Assembly: GCA_020634625.1 (NCBI GenBank)
Contig: JACKBJ010000007.1
Location: 1 to 64,000 of the forward strand
DNA length: 64,000 nt
Reading direction: 5' to 3'
Source: Caldilineae bacterium
GTDB lineage: Bacteria; Chloroflexota; Anaerolineae; Epilineales; Epilineaceae
Below are positions 54,101-63,100 of this stretch, piece after piece. Position 1 is the stretch's first letter. Every line of letters starts with the position of its first letter. Below the pieces are notes generated by a model. The model did not search any database, was not told the origin of the DNA, and saw only the letters and a list, made by a program, of their open reading frames with translations. The position numbers were made by a program, and so were the translations under genes.

Positions 54101-57100
54101 AGCTTCGGCAATCTGCCGCCGGGCAACTACATCGTCGACGTCGACCAGAACGACCCGGACGTGCCCGGCGGGCACTTCTCGAGCGCCGACCTGATCCCGG
54201 TGAGCCTGGGCTTCGGCGAGAACCGCACGGACGTCGACTTCCCCTTCGTCCGGATCATGGACAAGACGGTCGACAAGCCCAAGGCCGACGCGGGCGAGAC
54301 GCTGACCTATGCCATCACCGTGCGCTATCCCGGCACCAAGCTGCTGTCCAACGTGATGGTCACCGATCCGATCCCGGCGGGCACGACCTATGTCGGCGGC
54401 TCGGCCAGCCCGCCCCTGGCCAGCGGCCCCGACCCGCTGAAGTGGAACCTGGGCACGAACGACGAGGGCACGGTCGGACGCAAGCAGGGCGCCTTCCTCT
54501 GCGTGGTCGACACGACGCTCTCGGTGCTGGCCGACACCTACGTGCGCGAGGACAACGCCGGCAACAACTTCGGCGCCCGCACCCTGCTGGAGACCAACCC
54601 GGCCAACAACGGCGCCGGCACCAACGAGCGCCAGGGCCTGCTGCGCTTCGACATCACCGGCGTCCCGGCCGGGGCGACCATCAAGCTGGCGAACCTGAGC
54701 GTGGTCAACACGTCCTCGCGCAACAACCACGTCGTGGAGCTGCGCGAGGCGACCCGCGCCTGGACCGAGGGCACCCAGACCGGCTCGGCCTGCGGCACCG
54801 GCGCGAGCTGGAACGCGCCGAACTGCACCGACACCGGCACCGGCTGGAACGGCGCGGGCGGCAACTTCCGCTCGGCGCCCGCGCCCTGGGGCGCGACGGT
54901 GCTGGGGACGATGAGCGCCGCGTCGACCGGCACCAAGACGGTCAGCGGCGCCAACATGCGCCAGCTGGTCCAGGATTGGGTGACCGGTGCCAAGGTCAAC
55001 CGCGGGCTGGTGATGCTGGCCACCGGCACCGACACGGGCCAGGCGGACTGGGGCACCCGCGAGAACGGGAACGGCGCCACGCTCGCCCTGCGCTACGAGT
55101 TCCTGCAGACCGGCGGCTGCCCCTCGAACCTGACGCTGGCCGTCGCGGCCGACACCTACGTGCGCGAGGACGACGCGACCGACAACTTCGGCGCCCGCAC
55201 CCTCATGGAGACCAACCCGGCCAACAACGGCGCGGGCAACAACGAGCGCCAGGGCCTGCTGCGCTTCTCGACCAGCGCCATCCCGGCCGGCGCGACGATC
55301 ACCGGCGCCACGCTCGAGGTCGAGAACACCGGCTCGCGCAACAACCACCTGGTGCAGGTGCGCGAGGCGCTGCGCGCCTGGACCGAGGGCACGCAGACCG
55401 GCTCCGCTTGCAGCACCGGCGCCAGCTGGAACGCGCCGAACTGCAGCGACACCGTCACCGGCTGGAACGGCCTGGGCGGCAACTTCCGCGCGATGCCCAC
55501 GCCCTGGGGCATCAGCGTCCTGGGCACGCTGGATGCCTCGAGCACCGGCACCAAGTCGATCAGCGGCGGCGGCCTGACCGCGCTGGTCCAGGCTTGGGTC
55601 GACGGCAGCAAGCCCAACCGCGGCCTGGTGCTGCTGGCCACCGGCACCGACGGTGGTCAGGCACAATGGGGCGTCAAGGAGAACGGCAACGGCGCCCGGC
55701 TGGTGGTCAGCTACCTGTCCGAGATCGTGACGGCCGACCTGCCGGTGGTGGCCGATGCCTACGTGCGCGAGGACCGTGCCGGCCGCAACTACGGCGCCAG
55801 CACCACCCTCGAGACCAACCCGGAGAACAACGGCGCCGGCAACGCCGAGCGCCACGGCCTGATCCGCTTCGACATGACGGCCCTGCCCACCGGCGCCGTC
55901 GTCACCGGCGCCACGCTGCGGATGCAGAACACCGCCGCCCGCAGCAACCACGTGCTCAGCGTGCGCGAGGCCTTGCGCGCCTGGACCGAGGGCACCCAGG
56001 CCGACGCCAACTGCAGCGTCGGCGCCAGCTGGAACGCGCCGAACTGCACCGACACCGGCACCGGCTGGAACGGCGCGGGCGGCAACTTCCGCACGACGCC
56101 CTCGCCCTGGGGCGCGACCGTCCTGGGCACGCTCGACGCGGCGAGCACCGGGCTCAAGACCACCACCAGCAGCGACCTGACCCAGTTGGTCAAGGACTGG
56201 GCCGACGGCATCACGACCAACCGCGGCTTCGTGCTGCTGGCCACCGGCACCGACGGCGGACAGGCCCAGTGGGGCGTGCGCGAGAGCGGCAACGGCGCGG
56301 TGCTGCGGGTCAGCTACCAGGCGCCGGGCGGCGGGCCAGCCACCCGCAACCGAATCTCGGCCGGGCCGACCCTGGTGGCCGACGGCGACCTGATCCAGAT
56401 CACCATGGCGCTGACGGCGACCGAGACGATCAACAACGTGACGCCGACCAGCCCGATTGCGGTGTCGGCCTCCAATGGCGCGGCGGCCGTCAGCTGCAGC
56501 GGCCCCTCGCCGGCCAGCCAGAACGTGCTGGTCGGCTCGGTGGCGCTCTTCAGCTACAGCTGCGTGGCCGACACCAGCGGCGTCACCGCCCTGCCCGCCG
56601 CGCTGACCTTCTCGGCCAGCGCCATGGGCGACGGCGGGGTGGAGTTCGTGTCGGCCAGCTCCAACAGCGTCCTGGTGGCGCCCGAGCTGACCTATCAGGT
56701 GACCATCGACGGTCCGCCGGCGCCGGTCGATCCGGTGGTCAACACGGCCACCATCATGAGCGACAGCGTGATCCCGGCCACCAGCGACACGGCGACCACG
56801 GCCATCCAGGCCTCGATCGGCGACCGGGTCTGGGCCGACCTCGACGGCCAGGGCGACCAGGACCCGGGCGAGCCTGGCCTGGGCGGTGTCGAGGTCTGCG
56901 CCACGCCGGTCGGCGGCGGTGCGACGCTCTGCGCCACCACCGATGCCAGCGGCGAGTACCGCATCTTCGGCATCGACGACACCAAGGACTATACCGTCAG
57001 CTGGACCCCGGGCACCGAGCCGACCGACTACGTGGCGTCCACCCCGATGATGCTGACGGTGACGAGCCTCCAGCTGCAGGCCGCCGGCGGCAACTACACG

Positions 57101-60100
57101 GCCGCCGACTTCGGCTTGCGCCCGCCCGGCGGCGGGTCGATCGGCGACACGGTCTGGATCGACGCCGACGAGGACGGCATGGTCGACATGGGCGAGCTTC
57201 CGCTGGCGGGCGTGACGGTGCGGCTCTACGACAGCAGCGGCATCAACCTGCTGGCGACCACCACCACCGATGGCAGCGGGGCCTACACCTTCGACGGCCT
57301 GTACGCGGGCGACTACGTGGTGCGGGTCGACGAGACCAGCCCGGTCACGACGCCCTACGGCGTCGTCACGACCCTCGCCGCGGCGATGGAGCTGGTCTCC
57401 GGCTCGGCCTCGAACCCGGTCGCGGTCAACCTGCCGACCGACTCGAGCGTGATCGACACGGTCGACTTCGGCTACAACTGGGCCGGCTCGATCGGCGACA
57501 CGACCTACTACGACGACAACGGCAACGGCGTGCAGGACGGTCTGGAGGCGGTCGCGACCGCCGTGGTGGTGACGCTGTTCTACGACATCAACGGCAACGG
57601 CGAGTTCGACCTCGGCGATCCGCTCATCGGCATCCTCGAGACCGACGGCAGCGGCACCTACACCTTCGACAACCTGCCGCCCGGCACCTACTTCGTCAAG
57701 GCCGAGGAGCAGACGGTCGAGAGCCCGAGCACGCCGGGCCTGTATGGCACGATGGTGCCGACCAACGGCGAGGGGATCGGCGTCAGCCTGGCGCCGAGCC
57801 AGGACTTCGTCGACGCCGACTTCGGCTTCATCGAGGCGGCGCGGGTGGAGGGCCACGTCTTCCACGACGTGAGCAACAACGGGGTGCGCGACCCGGGCGA
57901 GCCGGGCTTGACGCCGGTCGAGGTCACCTTGACGGGCTTCGATATCGGCAACAACCCGGTGAGCCTGACCACCACCACCGACGGCGGCGGCGAGTACAGC
58001 TTCATCGTGCCGCCGGGCAACTACACGGTGACCTATAGCCAGCCGGACGTCCTGGCCATCGACGCCGGTCTGACCGATGTGACCACGGTCAGCAGCTATG
58101 CCATCAGCCCCAACGCGGGCCAGGAGATCGCCGGCCTCGACTTCGGCATCGACCACAACGGCGTCATCGGCGACCGGGTCTACCTCGACGCCAACGGCGA
58201 CGGCACGCAGCAGCCCGGCGAGCCCGGGCTCGCCGGCGTGACGGTGCAGCTCTACGACGCCACGGGCACGATCCTGCTGGCGCAGCAGGCCACGGGCCCC
58301 GACGGCGACTACCGCTTCGAGGGCCTGGCGGATGGAACCTACATCGTGCGCATCGACGCGTCCACGATCCCGCTGGCCGATCCCCCGGGCTTCACGCAGA
58401 CTCAGGACCCGGACGAAGCCGGCGCCTGCAGCGGCTGCGACGCGCAGGGCACGGCCCTGGTCGTGGCTGGCGGCAGCGACCTGAGCCTGGACTTCGGCTA
58501 CCAGCCCACGACGATCCTGCGCACGATCTCCGGCCGGGTCTACAACGACCTCAACGGCAACGGCAGCGACGACGACGGCCCCGGCAACGGCTTCGCCGGC
58601 GTCGCCGTCAGCGTGACCTGCGACAGCGGCAGCTTCATGACCGTCTCGGACGGCGACGGCAACTGGTCGATCGACGGCATTCCCGACGGCAGCGTCTGCA
58701 GCGTCTTGGACGCCGACGAGACCGACCTGCCCTCGACCGCCTTCCTGGCCACCGAGCAGCCGGCCGTGCCGATCACGGTCGATGCGGACATCGCCGATCT
58801 GGACTTCGGCTACATCGAGGACCTCGGCTCGATCAGCGGCAGCGTCTGTCAGGGCGACGGGAACGGCCAGTGCACGGGCGAGTCGGTGCTGGCGGGCGTC
58901 GACGTGACGCTGACCTGGGCCGGCCCCGACGGCATCCTCAACACCGCCGACGACGAGACGCAGATCACCCAGACCGACGCCGGCGGCAGCTACAGCTTCA
59001 CCGGCTTGGAGCCGGGGCTGTATCAGATCGTCGAGACCAACCCGGCCGGATTCGACAGCGTGGCCGACGCCGACGGCGGCAACCCGGACAACATCACCAC
59101 CAACCTGGCCATCGGCGAGGACAAGACGGCGCAGGACTTCGAGGACCTCACGACCGGCATCCCCGACCTGGTCCTCGTCAAGACCGCCAGCCTGGGCGGA
59201 AGCTGCCCCGGGATCGACCCGGCCTACGCCACGGCCGGCGATCTGGTGACCTACTGCTACGCGGTGACCAACACCGGCGACACCTACCTGTCCGACATCG
59301 TGATCGACGACGACGTGCTCGGCAACGCGGCCTGCAGCATTCCCGGGCCGCTGGCGCCGGGGGCGACCGACGGCTGCACGGCCGCCGCGACGGTGAGCGT
59401 CGATACGACCAACGTGGCGACGGCCACCGGCAACCCGACCGACGAGCTCGGCATCGACCTGCCCGGCCTGAGCAACCCGAGCGACCAGGACGACGCCTTC
59501 GTCGACGTGGTGGCGCCGGCGATCCAGGTGGTGAAGAGCGCCGCCCCGACGATCATCCTGGCGGGCGCGACGGTGACGTACGGTTACGTGGTGACGAACC
59601 CGGGCGACGTGCCGCTGGGCGCGGTGAGCCTGGGTGACGACGTCTGCAGCCCGGTGACGGGGCCGAGCCCGGCCGGCGACGTGAACAGCAACGGGCTCTT
59701 GGATCCGGGCGAGGCCTGGACCTACGGCTGCGCGCAGGCCCTGGGCGTGGACACGACGAACACGGTGACCGCGACCGGCCAGCCGAGCGACCCGGCGGGC
59801 AACCCGCTGCCGGGCATCGACCCGGTGCAGGACACGGACAGCGCGAGCGTGGACGTGGTCGCGCCGGCGATCGACGTGGTGAAGAGCGTCGACCAGACGA
59901 TCGTGTACGTCGGCGGGACGGTGGTCTACGGCTACGCGGTGACGAACCCGGGCGACGTGCCGTTGGCCGGCGTGGTGCTGGGCGACGACCGCTGCAGCCC
60001 GGTGACGGGGCCGGCGCCGGGCGGCGACGCCAACAGCAACGGGCTGCTGGACCCGGGCGAGACCTGGACCTACGGCTGCACGACGGCGCTGGGCGTGGAC

Positions 60101-63100
60101 ACGACGAACACGGCGACCACGACCGGGCAGCCGAGCGACGCGACCGGCAACCCCCTGCCGGGGATCGGTCCGGTGACCGACATGGACAGCGCGACGGTGA
60201 ACGTGATCGACCCGGCCATCCGGGTGGTGAAGACGGCCGACCCGACGCTGATCAACGCCGGCGAAACGGTGGCCTACGGCTACGTGGTGACCAACCCGGG
60301 CGACGATCCCCTGGCGAGCGTGCTGCTGGTGGACGACGTCTGCAGCCCGGTGACGGGGCCGGCGGCGGGCGGCGACGCCAACAGCAACGGGCTGCTGGAT
60401 CCGGGCGAGACCTGGACCTACGGCTGCTCGCAGGCCTTGGTGGACGACACGGTGAACACGGTGACGGCGACGGGCGTCGACAGCCTGGGCAATCCGGTGG
60501 ACGACACGGACATGGCCTTCGTGAACGTGGTCATGGTCGGGCTGCAGCTGGACAAGACGGTCGACAAGCCGACGATCTACGGCGGCGACACGGTGATCTA
60601 CAGCTACACGGCGACGAACACGGGCAGCGACCCGATCTCGAACGTGAGCGTGACGGACGACCAGTGTGGCCCGCTGAGCTTCACGGGTGGCGACACCAAC
60701 AGCAACGGCTTGCTGGACCCGGGCGAAGCCTGGACCTACAGCTGCACGACGGCGCTGGCGATCGATACGACCAACATGGCGACGCTGACGGGCGACGACC
60801 CGCTGGGCAACCCGGTGACGCCGGATCATGCGATGGCGACGGTCGACGTGATCAACCCGGCGATCCGGGTGCTCAAGTCGGTCGACAAGGCGGTGATCCT
60901 GGCCGGTGAGACGGTGGCCTACGGCTACCTGGTGACGAACCCGGGCGACGACCCGCTGGCGAACGTGACGCTCGGCGACGACGTCTGCAGCCCGGTGACG
61001 GGGCCGGCGGCGGGCGGCGATGCCAACAGCAACGGGCTGCTGGATCCGGGCGAGACCTGGTCCTACGGCTGCGCGCAGGCCTTGAGCCTGGACACGACGA
61101 ACACGGCGACGGTGACCGGCGACGACAGCCTGGGCAACCCGGTCGACGACAGCGACAGCGCATTGGTCGACGTGATCGCGCCGGCGATCCGGGTGGTGAA
61201 GAGCGCCGCCCCGACGATCATCCTGGCGGGCGCGACGGTGACGTACGGTTACGTGGTGACGAACCCGGGCGACGTGCCGCTGGGCGCGGTGAGCCTGGGC
61301 GACGACGTCTGCAGCCCGGTGACGGGGCCGAGCCCGGCCGGCGACGTGAACAGCAACGGGCTCTTGGATCCGGGCGAGGCCTGGACCTACGGCTGCGCGC
61401 AGGCCCTGGGCGTGGACACGACGAACACGGTGACCGCGACCGGCCAGCCGAGCGACCCGGCGGGCAACCCGCTGCCGGGCATCGACCCGGTGCAGGACAC
61501 GGACAGCGCGAGCGTGGACGTGGTCGCGCCGGCGATCGACGTGGTGAAGAGCGTCGACCAGACGATCGTGTACGTCGGCGGGACGGTGGTCTACGGCTAC
61601 GCGGTGACGAACCCGGGCGACGTGCCGTTGGCCGGCGTGGTGCTGGGCGACGACCGCTGCAGCCCGGTGACGGGGCCGGCGCCGGGCGGCGACGCCAACA
61701 GCAACGGGCTGCTGGACCCGGGCGAGACCTGGACCTACGGCTGCACGACGGCGCTGGGCGTGGACACGACGAACACGGCGACCACGACCGGGCAGCCGAG
61801 CGACGCGACCGGCAACCCCCTGCCGGGGATCGGTCCGGTGACCGACATGGACAGCGCGACGGTGAACGTGATCGACCCGGCCATCCGGGTGGTGAAGACG
61901 GCCGACCCGACGCTGATCAACGCCGGCGAAACGGTGGCCTACGGCTACGTGGTGACCAACCCGGGCGACGATCCCCTGGCGAGCGTGCTGCTGGTGGACG
62001 ACGTCTGCAGCCCGGTGACGGGGCCGGCGGCGGGCGGCGACGCCAACAGCAACGGGCTGCTGGATCCGGGCGAGACCTGGACCTACGGCTGCTCGCAGGC
62101 CTTGGTGGACGACACGGTGAACACGGTGACGGCGACGGGCGTCGACAGCCTGGGCAATCCGGTGGACGACACGGACATGGCCTTCGTGAACGTGGTCATG
62201 GTCGGGCTGCAGCTGGACAAGACGGTCGACAAGCCGACGATCTACGGCGGCGACACGGTGATCTACAGCTACACGGCGACGAACACGGGCAGCGACCCGA
62301 TCTCGAACGTGAGCGTGACGGACGACCAGTGTGGCCCGCTGAGCTTCACGGGTGGCGACACCAACAGCAACGGCTTGCTGGACCCGGGCGAAGCCTGGAC
62401 CTACAGCTGCACGACGGCGCTGGCGATCGATACGACCAACATGGCGACGCTGACGGGCGACGACCCGCTGGGCAACCCGGTGACGCCGGATCATGCGATG
62501 GCGACGGTCGACGTGATCAACCCGGCGATCCGGGTGCTCAAGTCGGTCGACAAGGCGGTGATCCTGGCCGGTGAGACGGTGGCCTACGGCTACCTGGTGA
62601 CGAACCCGGGCGACGACCCGCTGGCGAACGTGACGCTCGGCGACGACGTCTGCAGCCCGGTGACGGGGCCGGCGGCGGGCGGCGATGCCAACAGCAACGG
62701 GCTGCTGGATCCGGGCGAGACCTGGTCCTACGGCTGCGCGCAGGCCTTGAGCCTGGACACGACGAACACGGCGACGGCGACCGGCGACGACAGCCTGGGC
62801 AACCCGGTCGACGACAGCGACAGCGCATTGGTCGACGTGGTCGCGCCGGCGATCCGGGTGGTGAAGAGCGCCGATCGGACGACGGTGCTGCCCGGCGACA
62901 CGGTGGCCTTCGTCTTCGTGGTGACGAACCCCGGCGACACGCCGCTCGCCGGCGTGAACCTGGTCGACGACCGCTGCAGCCCGGTGACCGGGCCGGCATC
63001 CGGCGGCGATGCCAACAGCAACGGGCTCTTGGATCCGGGCGAAACCTGGACCTACGGCTGTAGCCATGCCCTGGCCGACGACACGACCAACACGGTGAAC

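Noticed and set aside
54442..58038. 1,198-codon plus-strand frame inside the adhesin in another phase
   Set aside because: Arg/Pro/Gly-rich translation typical of an out-of-phase reading of GC-rich DNA; the adhesin frame has the SdrD_B and DNRLRE domains.
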